64,000 bases of DNA from JACKAQ01 sp020634975 [NCBI: Calditrichia bacterium] (GTDB lineage Bacteria; Calditrichota; Calditrichia; RBG-13-44-9), in the NCBI GenBank assembly GCA_020634975.1, contig JACKAQ010000003.1, positions 472,798 through 536,797 of the forward strand, given 5' to 3'. The position numbers were made by a program, and so were the translations under genes. The notes under the pieces are model-generated. The model worked only from the letters and a program-made list of their open reading frames with translations, had not been told where the DNA came from and ran no database searches. Shown one piece after another: positions 36,882 to 45,934 of the stretch. The first letter of the stretch is position 1. Each line of letters opens with the position of its first letter.

Positions 36882-37967
36882 TCAATTGGTTAGATAAATA
36901 AATTGCACATCGCCGGGAATAATTCCGGTGCTGTGGCGTTCCAGTTCTGCGCCGTTTTCGTCAAAAATAATCAGTTCGCCGGGCGAAATAAAATCTTTGG
37001 CGTCCAGCACAAACAATCGGCCGTTTGCCGGATTGACGCTCACGTGATAAAAAAATCCGCTGATCAAATTGGCATTTACAACTTGCATGGTTGCCGGATT
37101 GTATTCCACAATGCCGCTGCCGTTGGAAAAATAGCCTTTCCCGGATGCCGAAATCGCCAGATCCGACGGGTGAATTCCGGCTGCCAGCACCAGCGAATCA
37201 ACCACGCTATTGGTTGCAGGATCAATCAGCCAGATGCCGCCGGGTGTGTCGTCATTCGGATCGGAAAAATCGCCGTATGCGCCGATGCACAGCACCTGCA
37301 ACATACCGCCGCTTTCACGAATCCACTGCGGCCCATCGCCCACCGTGATGATTTCTGTAACCGTTTTTGTCGAAAGATCGATCACAGAAATTGTATTTCC
37401 GCTGCCAAAACCGGAATTTGCCACAAACAATTTCCCGCCGTGGAGGGCAATTTCTTCCGGATTTGCACCAACCGGAATGCTGTCTTGCACGGTATAGCTG
37501 TCCATATTCAGCTGATATATCAGGTTTTTATAGAGCGCACTCACATATCCGTTGCCGTTGCCGTCCAGCACCAAATTGCGTGGGCTGGCACCGTTTGGCA
37601 GCCGGATGGTTGCAATCCGCTCAGCGTCCAAAATGCTGATCACCTCAATTTTATGGGAATTGTTGACCACAATATATCCCAGCGTATCGTCGATGACCAT
37701 GCTGTAAGCCACATCGCCGGGCGCAGTGCCGTTTGCGGCGTTAAATAAATTGTGGAAAATTTTTCCGGAATCCGCACTGTAAAAATCAATCGATGCATTG
37801 CCCTGAAGAAAATTCCCTTCATTAATAATGAATGCGCCGGTGATCAACGGCAAAACGGTTTGGTCAGGTCCGGTTGATGTGCTGTCGCGTTCGCAAGATA
37901 TAATCAGCAGTAGCCCGGTCAACGCGATCACAAAATGTTTTATCCGGTTGAATTTAAACAGAATCAA
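36882..37967 (-). CDS. btuG: BtuG-like beta-propeller lipoprotein
   Basis: A lipoprotein of 361 residues. The N-terminus has a hydrophobic segment and lipobox LLLIISC, so it is anchored in the outer membrane. The remainder is a seven-bladed YncE/YVTN-type beta-propeller with repeated VIDLSTKTV, LIDPATNSVV and KLFVANSG elements. In Bacteroides, BtuG is a surface propeller lipoprotein that binds cobalamin tightly and hands it to BtuB. The gene here is directly downstream of a B12-riboswitch-controlled TonB receptor, which makes BtuG function the best hypothesis. The start is the TTG at 37967, with AGAGGA 4 bases before it. A generic cell-surface propeller is the alternative. Confidence 0.75.
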   Translation of the reverse strand: MILFKFNRIKHFVIALTGLLLIISCERDSTSTGPDQTVLPLITGAFIINEGNFLQGNASIDFYSADSGKIFHNLFNAANGTAPGDVAYSMVIDDTLGYIVVNNSHKIEVISILDAERIATIRLPNGASPRNLVLDGNGNGYVSALYKNLIYQLNMDSYTVQDSIPVGANPEEIALHGGKLFVANSGFGSGNTISVIDLSTKTVTEIITVGDGPQWIRESGGMLQVLCIGAYGDFSDPNDDTPGGIWLIDPATNSVVDSLVLAAGIHPSDLAISASGKGYFSNGSGIVEYNPATMQVVNANLISGFFYHVSVNPANGRLFVLDAKDFISPGELIIFDENGAELERHSTGIIPGDVQFIYLTN

Positions 37968-38007
37968 TTTATCCTCTAAACTATTATAAATATTGAAGTT
38001 GAACAGC

Positions 38008-39975
38008 TTATTTATATGCGATTTTCAATCCGATTTTCCATTGCTGCAGTGGAATGGGATACCCTTTGATTAGCTGAAATTCCTCGCGCAGCAGATTGTC
38101 CAGCTTCCCGAAAAGTGTAAATTTATATGTGCCAAGCGGCATGTTGTAACTCGCAAATACATTCAGCAATTGATACGATGGCAGCACTTGCGCAGGCAAA
38201 TTGGACAGCGTTGTGAATCGGAAACTGGCAAACTGCCAGTCGCTGCCCAGTTGCACATTTGCGAACTGCAGTTGTACCATACCGCTGATTTCGGTGGATG
38301 GCAGATAAGGCAAGCGATTGCCAACCAATTGGCTGTTTGCAGCTGCGGTTCCGGTCAGTTCGGAAAGCCCGTATTTGTAATGAAAACTTGCATTTAGCCA
38401 CTCAGTCGGAGTTGTGAAATTCAGGCTGGTTTCGATGCCGCGAGAACGCACATTATCCAGATTTTGCGGCTGCCAAATGTTGTTCGCAGCGGAAACCCAG
38501 CGTATCATTTGATCCAAAGTGGTGTGATAATAATTCACTTTTGGCTGCCATTTTCCGTGCCAGCGCACCTCACCCGCAATACCAATTTCCGAGGAAACAG
38601 AGGATTCCGGCTGCAAATCCGGGTTGCCACCAGGCTGCCAATACAAATCGTTGAAGGTTGGCGCTCGAAAATTTTTCCCGACGGATGCAAATCCGTACCA
38701 ATTCCGGTAATGCAGTTTCGTGCCTATTTTTGGCAGCGCCACTGAACCAAAATCTGAAAAATATTCGCCGCGAACAGTGCCCTGCGCAGACAACATCCAG
38801 CGCGAGTTGAACGGTTTCAGCCATTCGATCAGCGCAAATCCGGCTACCCTTTGGCGCTCCGGCGATTCATCGAGATCGCTGCTCGTCGCAGTTGCGCTGC
38901 TAGCTTCTAACCCTGCAAACGCCTGCCATGCCGCTGATATTTTATGGCGGAATTGCAGGGTTCCGCCCCATTCTTCGTTCACGTGGCGGCTGTTCAGCGG
39001 ATCACCGTTGATCACCAGATCCGGATCGTTGAATTGCTGCCAATCTTTTCGACGATACAATTGCGCGCTGATCCGGCTATTTCCCGAAAATCTGGCATCC
39101 CATTTTAATCGCAGCAGCAATTGCTCATCAACAAACCGGGCGCGCCCCTGAAATCCTTCTCCAGCGGTAATGGCATTTGGTGCGCCATGTTCATTGTTGA
39201 TGTGAAGCGCCTGCCAGGTCAACATCTGTTTTCTGCCCAACGGCAGCCATCCGGCGTAATCCAGCTGGGTTTTCGAAAAATCGCTGTTTCGTCGATTGAA
39301 ATTTTGGGAATCGAGCAAAAAGGCGTATTGGTTTTCGCTGTCGTTTTTTTGATATCCGAAAGAATGCCGCAATTTACCTGTCGGCACCCCGAGGCTCGCC
39401 GATACAGATTTTTGCCCATACGCACCGACGCCGGTAGTCAGTTGATATTGCAAATCCTGCTGCGGCGGCGCCATCCGGATATTCACCACACCGCCAACCG
39501 CGCCACTCCCGAACAGGCTGGAATTGCCGCCTCGATAAATATCGATTTCGGAGAAACCGGTCAAATTGTAATTGCCCAAACTCAACACACCCAACTGGGC
39601 GTTACCTAGTGGCACACCATCCAGCAAAATGAGGGTATGCTCTGCGCCAAGTCCGCGCATGCTGATGGTTTGGGTGGCTTCATTGCCACCGTAGCTTTTC
39701 AGAAATAATCCGTTTTGGTGAGACAGAACTTCGGATAGCCCGGCATCTTGGGGCGTTTTCGAGAGGTGGATGCGTGATATATCAGTCGGTAAATCCATTT
39801 CGGAGAGCAACGGCGCGCTGCCGATAATTCTCACCGTATCCGATTTGAACACATGCAGCGAATCGACAGCCGGTTGTGCCAGCACAGAACCGGAGCAACC
39901 GAGCAGCCCAGCAATGCCGAAAAACCGGACTTGTTGGATTATCCGTTTTGCAATTTTCAACAATGTGCGGTACAT
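38008..39975 (-). CDS. btuB: TonB-dependent cobalamin receptor BtuB
   Basis: An outer-membrane receptor of 655 residues. The signal peptide (residues about 15-33, GIAGLLGCSGSVLAQ) precedes a plug with LSEVLSHQNGLFLKSYGG, TISMRGLGAEHTLILLDGVPL, then SSLFGSGAVGGVVNIRM. A 22-stranded barrel follows, with aromatic-rich strands and a C-terminal WKIGLKIAYK. The length is close to BtuB/TonB receptors (about 600-650). The ATG comes directly after the riboswitch terminator, seven T from its stem. It should move cobalamin across the outer membrane with the downstream BtuG-like protein. Substrate assignment rests on the riboswitch. Confidence 0.9.
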   Translation of the reverse strand: MYRTLLKIAKRIIQQVRFFGIAGLLGCSGSVLAQPAVDSLHVFKSDTVRIIGSAPLLSEMDLPTDISRIHLSKTPQDAGLSEVLSHQNGLFLKSYGGNEATQTISMRGLGAEHTLILLDGVPLGNAQLGVLSLGNYNLTGFSEIDIYRGGNSSLFGSGAVGGVVNIRMAPPQQDLQYQLTTGVGAYGQKSVSASLGVPTGKLRHSFGYQKNDSENQYAFLLDSQNFNRRNSDFSKTQLDYAGWLPLGRKQMLTWQALHINNEHGAPNAITAGEGFQGRARFVDEQLLLRLKWDARFSGNSRISAQLYRRKDWQQFNDPDLVINGDPLNSRHVNEEWGGTLQFRHKISAAWQAFAGLEASSATATSSDLDESPERQRVAGFALIEWLKPFNSRWMLSAQGTVRGEYFSDFGSVALPKIGTKLHYRNWYGFASVGKNFRAPTFNDLYWQPGGNPDLQPESSVSSEIGIAGEVRWHGKWQPKVNYYHTTLDQMIRWVSAANNIWQPQNLDNVRSRGIETSLNFTTPTEWLNASFHYKYGLSELTGTAAANSQLVGNRLPYLPSTEISGMVQLQFANVQLGSDWQFASFRFTTLSNLPAQVLPSYQLLNVFASYNMPLGTYKFTLFGKLDNLLREEFQLIKGYPIPLQQWKIGLKIAYK

Positions 39976-40017
39976 AAAAAAACCCCACTGTCCGGTTGTA
40001 CCGAAGCAACATTGGGG
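39976..40017 (-). terminator. riboswitch terminator abutting btuB start
   Basis: On the minus strand CCCCAATGTTG...CAACCGGACAGTGGGG folds into a stem and is followed by seven T, and the btuB ATG begins at the next base. Its 5' arm (AAACCCCAAT, 40011-40020) can instead pair with ATTGGGGTTT (40054-40063) in the leader. So this is a terminator/antiterminator switch. The 3' arm GTGGGG is also the only ribosome-site-like element. Confidence 0.8.
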
Positions 40018-40087
40018 TTTTATTCACTCAACTCTATAAATTCCGTGTTATAGAAACCCCAATCTCCCCTCGAAGATTTATTTGGGT

Positions 40088-40248
40088 CACCTGCACCAGC
40101 CGGTCTCCTGACTTCGGCTTCAACCTACTCGCTCGCCTTCCCATTCCGGTTTAGCCGGAACAGTGGCTCTTTTGAGCTTTCGTACACCTTCACAGTTGCG
40201 GGGCAGTGGCGGATTTTAACCGCGCTTCCCGTTCACTGGTGCAAGTTT
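40088..40248 (-). ncRNA. cobalamin riboswitch
   Basis: The leader of the btu operon carries the conserved B12 box elements in order on the minus strand: the P1 pair TTGCACCAG/CTGGTGCAG, the core GCCACTGCCCCGCAACTG, the hairpin with GGGAAGGCGAGCG, and TCAGGAGACCGGC. This is the adenosylcobalamin-binding fold. When B12 is present, transcription should stop at the terminator before btuB. Boundaries are approximate by a few bases. Confidence 0.93.
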
Positions 40249-40305
40249 TCATCTGCGTCAATAATTGAGCGTAGATGTTATTTCAAAGATATCCTGCAAA
40301 AAAAT

Positions 40306-40334
40306 AATATATGTCGCGAATATATTAAAATCAA
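40306..40334 (-). promoter_or_regulatory. promoter of the btu operon
   Basis: On the minus strand TTGATT (40334-40329) and TATATT (40311-40306) are 17 bases apart, predicting a start near 40299, some 50 bases before the riboswitch. The two hexamers are identical to those of the PP2C promoter at 24803. Confidence 0.65.
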
Positions 40335-40354
40335 CAGAATAAAAAACAGCGGAA

Positions 40355-40723
40355 TTACCGAACTACATAACCTGTTGTTAAAACGCGCTTTAATGCACTT
40401 TTCAATTCGGTAAGATCAGATGATTTTACGACATATTCTTCTGCAGCCCAGCTCATGAAATTATCTTTGTAGTGCGAATACGCCGTGTGGATTATCACCG
40501 GGATATTAGGGTTGATGCTCAACAATTTGCGCATGGCATCCAGCCCATGCATGTTTGGCATCATCAGATCCAAAATGATGGCATCCGGTTGATGTTCGCG
40601 CAGTTTTTCAACTGCTTCTACGCCATCTTTGGCTAAAACGACTTGGAAGCCCATTTCGGAGATTTCTGCTTCATACAGCATCCGTTGGGCGACTTCATCT
40701 TCGACAATCAAGACTTTTGACAT
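40355..40723 (-). CDS. single-domain response regulator
   Basis: A CheY-like receiver of 122 residues with no output domain. The acidic pocket is VEDE, the phosphorylated Asp lies in IILDLMMPNMHG, the switch Thr in IIHTAYSHYK and the lysine in YVVKSSDL. It follows the histidine kinase gene by 19 bases, so the kinase likely phosphorylates it and it passes the signal to another protein. GGAGGAATCGACATG provides a good ribosome site. Confidence 0.93.
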   Translation of the reverse strand: MSKVLIVEDEVAQRMLYEAEISEMGFQVVLAKDGVEAVEKLREHQPDAIILDLMMPNMHGLDAMRKLLSINPNIPVIIHTAYSHYKDNFMSWAAEEYVVKSSDLTELKSALKRVLTTGYVVR

Positions 40724-40742
40724 GTCGATTCCTCCTGTGAAA

Positions 40743-42941
40743 TTATGGTGTAAGAACGTTACTTAACTCAGGGTTTAGCGGGAAAAGCAGGCGAAAAACG
40801 GTGCCCGATTGCGGATCGCTTTCCACAGAAATCGTTCCGCGATGTGAATTTACAATTTCCTGAACGACGGATAATCCCAACCCCGTTCCCTGAGATTTTG
40901 TGGTAAAAAATTTTTCGAATATTTTATTCATTTGATCCGGTGGAATTCCCGGACCGTTATCGGCGATGGAAATAACAACCTGACCATTTTCGATTTGCGA
41001 TTGCAGCGATATTTCCGCTTCATTTTCGCGGGCTTCCAACGCATCCACCGCATTTTTGATCAGATTCAGCAATGCCTGATACAGCATTTTCGGGTCACCC
41101 AAAATGGTGTGCTGCTCATCCGGCGACCACGCGAAATTCAGCGCAATATTTTTTTGTTCAATCACATGCGACATCGTGTGCCCAACCTGCTCCAACAATT
41201 GTTTGACATCCACCGTACGTTTTTCCGGCGGACGCGGATTGGCAGTACCGAGCAGATTGTTCAAAATATTTTCCAGATTTTCCACCTGCTCGCGAATGAT
41301 GCCAGCGTATTGCTTCAATTTCGGGTCATCCAAAATTTTGCGCTCGATAATCCGGGCGAAACCGCCGATGGAAACCAGCGGATTACGGATTTCATGTGCT
41401 ACTTTGGCAGACATTTCGCCAATCGCCGCCAACCGTTCAGCGCGTAACAATTGCTCCTGTGATTCTTCCAACTGTTTGTAGGCAGATTGCAATTCGTTAA
41501 TGCGTTCCGCCAACGCCGAATACAGCCGCGCATTTTCCAGCGCAGAACCAGCCAGGCTGGCAAACAGACGCAACCCTTCCACATCCTCACCGCTGATTTC
41601 GCGATTGTTGATGCAGTTATCTGCAATAATAACACCGAGTTGCTCTTTTTTGGTGAATATCGGAACGATGACAAAATCGCGGCTGTTGAGCAGTTCGAGA
41701 AGACTCCGGTCGTCAATCACCATCGACAGCGGATCGGTGATGCCCATTACCTTGCCTTCTTTTACGCGAATCACCCTGCGTCTTTCCATCGCTTCCAACA
41801 AAATATGTGGGCTGCTATCCATCGGCACAGAAATTTGCCCGACAATTTCGTTCACTTTTTTATCAGCGCCGTTGAGGTCAATTTTGTAAATCTGGACAAT
41901 ATCGCGCAAATAATGGTGTTCGTGATTCAGCTCCGTCCAAATGCGGTTCGCTTCATCTTCATCCGATGGGCCAATGGCGAGGTGCCCCTTGAGCACCTTA
42001 TTTTCCTGATCTGCAAGTAAAATAAACGCACGGTTAAATCGCAATCCCTGCCCCGCGGTAATCGCGATGAGCGTGATCCGCATGATATCCAGTTCATCGT
42101 GGATGCGGTATAAAATTTCGTTCAATTCATTAAGTTTGGACAATTCCAGAATGGTGCGCAGCAGTTCGAATTCGAGATCTTTGCGGGCGTGAATGTCTTT
42201 TAAAATTTCCGAAACGCCGATCGAATCGCCATCTTCGTCGTAAACTTCGTTCCGGGAAATATCCACATACACCAATTTTCCATCTTTGCAGCGGCGCTGT
42301 GTTTCGTATTTCTTGAGCACGCCACGTCGCCGGACTTCGCTGTTGAGATAGGTCAACTCACCCATTTCAATCAGTTCTGCCGGCATAATTTTTTCGATGG
42401 ATTGCCCGACAATCTCATCCGTCGAGTATCCGAAAATTTCTTCAGCGCCGGCATTCCATTCGCGAATCAGGTTTTCGTGATCGATAAAAATGATGGCATC
42501 AGACGTGCCTTCGACAATCGCACGATAGCGTTTTTCCTTCGCCCGGAGCTGATCTTTCATTTCTTCACTTTGGGTGACATCGAACCCGACCCGAAGCGTG
42601 CCCAGATTTTGCTTTTCGCGGTTGTAAACCGGAAAGCTGAAAAATTCCAGATAGCTGGTTCCCGGCGTTGCGGTTTTGTTGCTGCTGTAAATTGTACGGG
42701 AAAACGCGCCCGGCGTATCTACCGGATCTGCTTTTTCACAACCTTCGCAAACCGCCTCACAGGGCTCCAAAATATTTAAACATTGGGATGGTTGCCCCGT
42801 TTTAATCTCAGGAAACTCTTTGGAAAAATACCGGTTAAGCCACACAATACTATCGTCTGCATCCGTCAGATACATAAAAACGGGGTAATCGCCAATAAAA
42901 CGATCGAGCAGATTGAGTGTGTTTTGTAACTCGGGAAACAT
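40743..42941 (-). CDS. PAS-PAS-GAF sensor histidine kinase
   Basis: A 732-residue kinase without membrane segments. A first PAS domain (residues about 10-130) has an unusual cysteine group C54-C61-C65-C68 (CLNILEPCEAVCEGC). A second PAS (from KRYRAIVEGTSDAI) and a GAF domain (about residues 295-470) follow. A coiled segment leads to the H-box AKVAHEIRNPLVSI, then the HATPase with NLIKNAVDAL, DNGPGIP and GTGLGLSVV. The start chosen is the ATG at 42941, because the 36-codon extension (Ser/Tyr-rich) lacks homology-like features. The ribosome site is weak (AGG at 9 bases). It phosphorylates the receiver encoded next. The sensed signal is unknown. Confidence 0.88.
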   Translation of the reverse strand: MFPELQNTLNLLDRFIGDYPVFMYLTDADDSIVWLNRYFSKEFPEIKTGQPSQCLNILEPCEAVCEGCEKADPVDTPGAFSRTIYSSNKTATPGTSYLEFFSFPVYNREKQNLGTLRVGFDVTQSEEMKDQLRAKEKRYRAIVEGTSDAIIFIDHENLIREWNAGAEEIFGYSTDEIVGQSIEKIMPAELIEMGELTYLNSEVRRRGVLKKYETQRRCKDGKLVYVDISRNEVYDEDGDSIGVSEILKDIHARKDLEFELLRTILELSKLNELNEILYRIHDELDIMRITLIAITAGQGLRFNRAFILLADQENKVLKGHLAIGPSDEDEANRIWTELNHEHHYLRDIVQIYKIDLNGADKKVNEIVGQISVPMDSSPHILLEAMERRRVIRVKEGKVMGITDPLSMVIDDRSLLELLNSRDFVIVPIFTKKEQLGVIIADNCINNREISGEDVEGLRLFASLAGSALENARLYSALAERINELQSAYKQLEESQEQLLRAERLAAIGEMSAKVAHEIRNPLVSIGGFARIIERKILDDPKLKQYAGIIREQVENLENILNNLLGTANPRPPEKRTVDVKQLLEQVGHTMSHVIEQKNIALNFAWSPDEQHTILGDPKMLYQALLNLIKNAVDALEARENEAEISLQSQIENGQVVISIADNGPGIPPDQMNKIFEKFFTTKSQGTGLGLSVVQEIVNSHRGTISVESDPQSGTVFRLLFPLNPELSNVLTP

Positions 42942-43341
42942 GGGTAAACCTGTGGCTAAATGAGAAAAAATTAATGTGTCTAAATTTGAGTAAAAATAAC
43001 GGCTTAATGACGAAGATCTGGAATAATTTACTGATCGTATTTTTGACAAAAAACTTTAGTTTTTATCAAAAAACATTTCTTTTTTTATTAAAAAACCATA
43101 CTAACTGGCAATTGGAAGCGAAGCATTTGAGGATGCGGATTAATTCTGAATCAGGTCGCTAATATCTGCCGGAATCCAAATCCGTTATGGTTCAATGTAG
43201 TAATGAAATTTGCCGGACGCAATTTGTTAAAGTGTTAGGTTCAAAAAAAATTAGTGTTTTCATTTGGGTAATCTGTTCATCAGGTATAAATTTGTTTTTT
43301 CTGAAATTCAGCGTCAGCGAAACGCTATTAAAGTGAACTGA
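42942..43341. other. divergent AT-rich intergenic region
   Basis: About 400 bases between the kinase gene (-) and lptF (+), with runs of A and T (43061-43110) and TATAAA near 43287 as a possible -10 for lptF. I see no clear -35, palindrome or RNA gene. Confidence 0.4.
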
Positions 43342-44772
43342 ATGAAAATATTACAACGATACATTATCAGAGAACACCTCGGTCCGTTCTTTTTTGCGCT
43401 GGCGGTAATCATGTTTGTGTTCGTTACCAAATTTATTGTCCAGCACATCGGGCGATTGTTTGGCAAAGGCTTGCCGGTTTCCACCATCTTTGAATTTGTC
43501 TATCTCAACCTCGCATGGATGATGGCGCTGGCGGTGCCGATGTCTGTTTTGATTGCCGCGCTGATGGCATTCGGGCGCTTTTCCGCAGACAACGAAATTA
43601 CCGTGCTCAAATCTTCCGGCATCAATTTGTATCGCATTATTACGCCATCGCTGGTGTGGGCAACGATTTTAACGCTGTTGATGATTTGGTATAACGATCG
43701 CGTGTTGCCGGAATTTAACCACCGTGCCCGCATTCTCGCGCGAAGCATTTCCCAAAAAAAACCGACGTTCGAACTGGAAGAAGGCATTTATCTTAAAATC
43801 AAGAATATCAATATTTTAGTTGAAGAAATTGACCGTCCGATGGCGAATTTTGAATCCCAGAATGTTGATATTGTCCGCCCGGATTATTTTCCACCGGGTG
43901 CGGACAGGCTGAAGCATATCACGATTTTTGATTACAGCAACCCGCAAATGCAGCGTACGGTTGTCGCGGATTATGGCTATCTGGTGTTCGATGCTCAGCG
44001 CGAACAGTTGATTTTTAACCTGTTCGACGGCGAAATTCACGAAGTTGATGCTAAAGATTATACGGAGTATCGGCGACTCCGTTTCAACAAAAATGTTTTC
44101 AACGTGGAAGCCTCCGAGCAGGTGTTCAAACGAGCGGAATCCGGCAGTCGCGGGGACCGGGAAATGACCATCGCGATGATGGACGCCGAAGTGCTCAGCT
44201 ATCGCAAAAAAATTGCTGAGACCGATTCATCGCTGGATAGGGAAATTGCCAAGCTGGTGCCCCAGCCGGACAGCGTTGCCAATTGGCTCACCGAAAAATC
44301 GACCATGCCAGAAGTGCCGGAAATGACGTACCGCCGCTCCGGCGCGCGCGCCATGCGCCAGATACAGGCGACCACCCAGCGCATGAAAAATCAGCAAAGC
44401 AACCTCGATCACTACAATCGCCAGATTTACAAATATCAGGTTGAAATTTACAAAAAATTCTCGATCCCGTTTGCCTGCATCGTGTTTGTGCTCATCGGCG
44501 CGCCGTTGGGCATTCGCGCCCGCAAAGGTTCGCTGGGCGTCGGTGTTACGTTCAGCGTCGGGTTTTTCCTGATTTATTGGGCTTGCCTGATTGGCGGCGA
44601 AGAACTTGCCGACCGGCAAATGGTCCATCCGGCACTGGCGATGTGGTTCCCCAACATCGTTGTCGGGGTGTTCGGTCTGTATCTGACCATTCGCACGGTT
44701 CGCGAAACCACTTTTATCCAATGGGAAAAACTGCCCAAATTTTTGCAGTTTTTCTTTAAATCAAACGAATAA
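43342..44772 (+). CDS. lptF: LPS export permease LptF-like
   Basis: An inner-membrane subunit of the LptB2FG extractor that moves lipopolysaccharide to the bridge. It has 476 residues. The YjgP/YjgQ start KILQRYIIREHLGPFFFALA is followed by three membrane segments, then a large periplasmic beta-jellyroll (residues about 135-330). Three more membrane segments end the protein, with the conserved FACIVFVLIGAPLGIRARKGSLGVG (from about residue 377). The helical insertion around EVLSYRKKIAETDSSLDREI makes it longer than E. coli LptF (366). The paralogue follows 44 bases later. LptF versus LptG order is assumed. Confidence 0.9.
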   Translation: MKILQRYIIREHLGPFFFALAVIMFVFVTKFIVQHIGRLFGKGLPVSTIFEFVYLNLAWMMALAVPMSVLIAALMAFGRFSADNEITVLKSSGINLYRIITPSLVWATILTLLMIWYNDRVLPEFNHRARILARSISQKKPTFELEEGIYLKIKNINILVEEIDRPMANFESQNVDIVRPDYFPPGADRLKHITIFDYSNPQMQRTVVADYGYLVFDAQREQLIFNLFDGEIHEVDAKDYTEYRRLRFNKNVFNVEASEQVFKRAESGSRGDREMTIAMMDAEVLSYRKKIAETDSSLDREIAKLVPQPDSVANWLTEKSTMPEVPEMTYRRSGARAMRQIQATTQRMKNQQSNLDHYNRQIYKYQVEIYKKFSIPFACIVFVLIGAPLGIRARKGSLGVGVTFSVGFFLIYWACLIGGEELADRQMVHPALAMWFPNIVVGVFGLYLTIRTVRETTFIQWEKLPKFLQFFFKSNE

Positions 44773-44816
44773 ACTGCGCTGTTTTTTTCGCAAAAACGAT
44801 TGTTAACAATACACTT

Positions 44817-45899
44817 ATGAAAATTCTTGACCGATACATTATCTCCAAATTTTTGGCGATCCTTTTTTACACAACAATGGCTTTTATCGCCATTTTTATT
44901 GTGGTGGATTTTGTCGAACATCTCGATAAATTTTTGGGCGGCAACGCCACCTTTGTCGATGTTGCGTTGTATTACGTGTATTACATCCCCTACATCATCC
45001 AGCTAACGCTGCCGGTAAACATGCTACTCAGTAGCTTGTTTTCTCTGGGTACGATGGCGCAATACAACGAACTGGTTGCGACGCTCACTGCCGGCATCAG
45101 TTTGTATCGCGTGGTGCTGCCGATATTAATTTTGGCGCTGATCATCAGTTGCATCTCCGGATTTGCCGGTGAAACAGTGGTGCCGGAAACCAATCGCCTG
45201 AGGCTGGATATTTACCGATACGATATCCGCAACGAATCGCGCGAAAAACGCGGCACCGAGCGACAAATTGCCGTTCAGGATTACGATGACCGGCAGGTAA
45301 ATATTCTGTATTACGATGTCGGGAAACAGCGCGCCAACAATGTGAACATCGTTTGGAAAGAAGGCACCAATATTCTGGAACGCTGGGATGTAAAATACAT
45401 GCTCTGGCGAGATTCGCTGAATGTTTGGGAACTGCACGACGTCACCAAACGCGTGTTCCGCGACAGCAGCGAAAGCGTAACCCGGGTGGACAGCGCCCGA
45501 TATATGGACACCCGAATTTTGCCAGAAGACCTCATCGACTTGCAATTGAAACCGGAAGAAATGAATTTTGTCGAACTGAAAAGCTTTATCGAAAAAATGG
45601 AATCGATCGGTGCGGATGCCCGGAAATGGATCGTCGATTTATACATGAAAATTTCCTATCCGCTCGCAAATTTCATTATTGTGTTGTTTGGCGCACCACT
45701 CGCATCGCGGAAACGCCGCAGCGGTCCGGCATTGGGATTTGCACTGGCACTGCTGATCAGCTTTGTTTACTTCCTGTTTATGCGCAGCGGGCAGGTGCTC
45801 GGGCACAACGGAACACTGGAACCGTGGCTGGGTGCGTGGATCGGCAACATGGTGTTTTTCGCCGGCGGATTGTTTTTGATGATTCGCGCCCGCAAATAA
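44817..45899 (+). CDS. lptG: LPS export permease LptG-like
   Basis: The second permease subunit (360 residues, normal length). It starts KILDRYIISKFLAILFYT and has six membrane segments, with the periplasmic domain between residues about 120 and 265, then YPLANFIIVLFGAPLASRKRRSGPALGF and a final pair of helices ending RARK. It forms a heterodimer with the upstream protein, and the pair implies an asymmetric outer membrane with lipopolysaccharide. The remaining Lpt genes are not in the window. Confidence 0.9.
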   Translation: MKILDRYIISKFLAILFYTTMAFIAIFIVVDFVEHLDKFLGGNATFVDVALYYVYYIPYIIQLTLPVNMLLSSLFSLGTMAQYNELVATLTAGISLYRVVLPILILALIISCISGFAGETVVPETNRLRLDIYRYDIRNESREKRGTERQIAVQDYDDRQVNILYYDVGKQRANNVNIVWKEGTNILERWDVKYMLWRDSLNVWELHDVTKRVFRDSSESVTRVDSARYMDTRILPEDLIDLQLKPEEMNFVELKSFIEKMESIGADARKWIVDLYMKISYPLANFIIVLFGAPLASRKRRSGPALGFALALLISFVYFLFMRSGQVLGHNGTLEPWLGAWIGNMVFFAGGLFLMIRARK

Positions 45900-45925
45900 A
45901 ACGGGGCGAACCAAAGCCCGCCCCG
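45895..45925 (-). terminator. intrinsic terminator, minus strand
   Basis: CGGGGCG/CGCCCCG stem with a 10-base loop, followed on the minus strand by TTTTATTT. It ends the large secreted-protein gene at 45935. Confidence 0.65.
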
Positions 45926-45934
45926 CAATATATC

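Noticed and set aside
40088-40248. A tRNA or other structural RNA in the btuB leader
   Set aside because: The order of conserved blocks (GCCACTGCCCCGCAACTG, GGGAAGGCGAGCG, TCAGGAGACCGG) fits the cobalamin riboswitch only.
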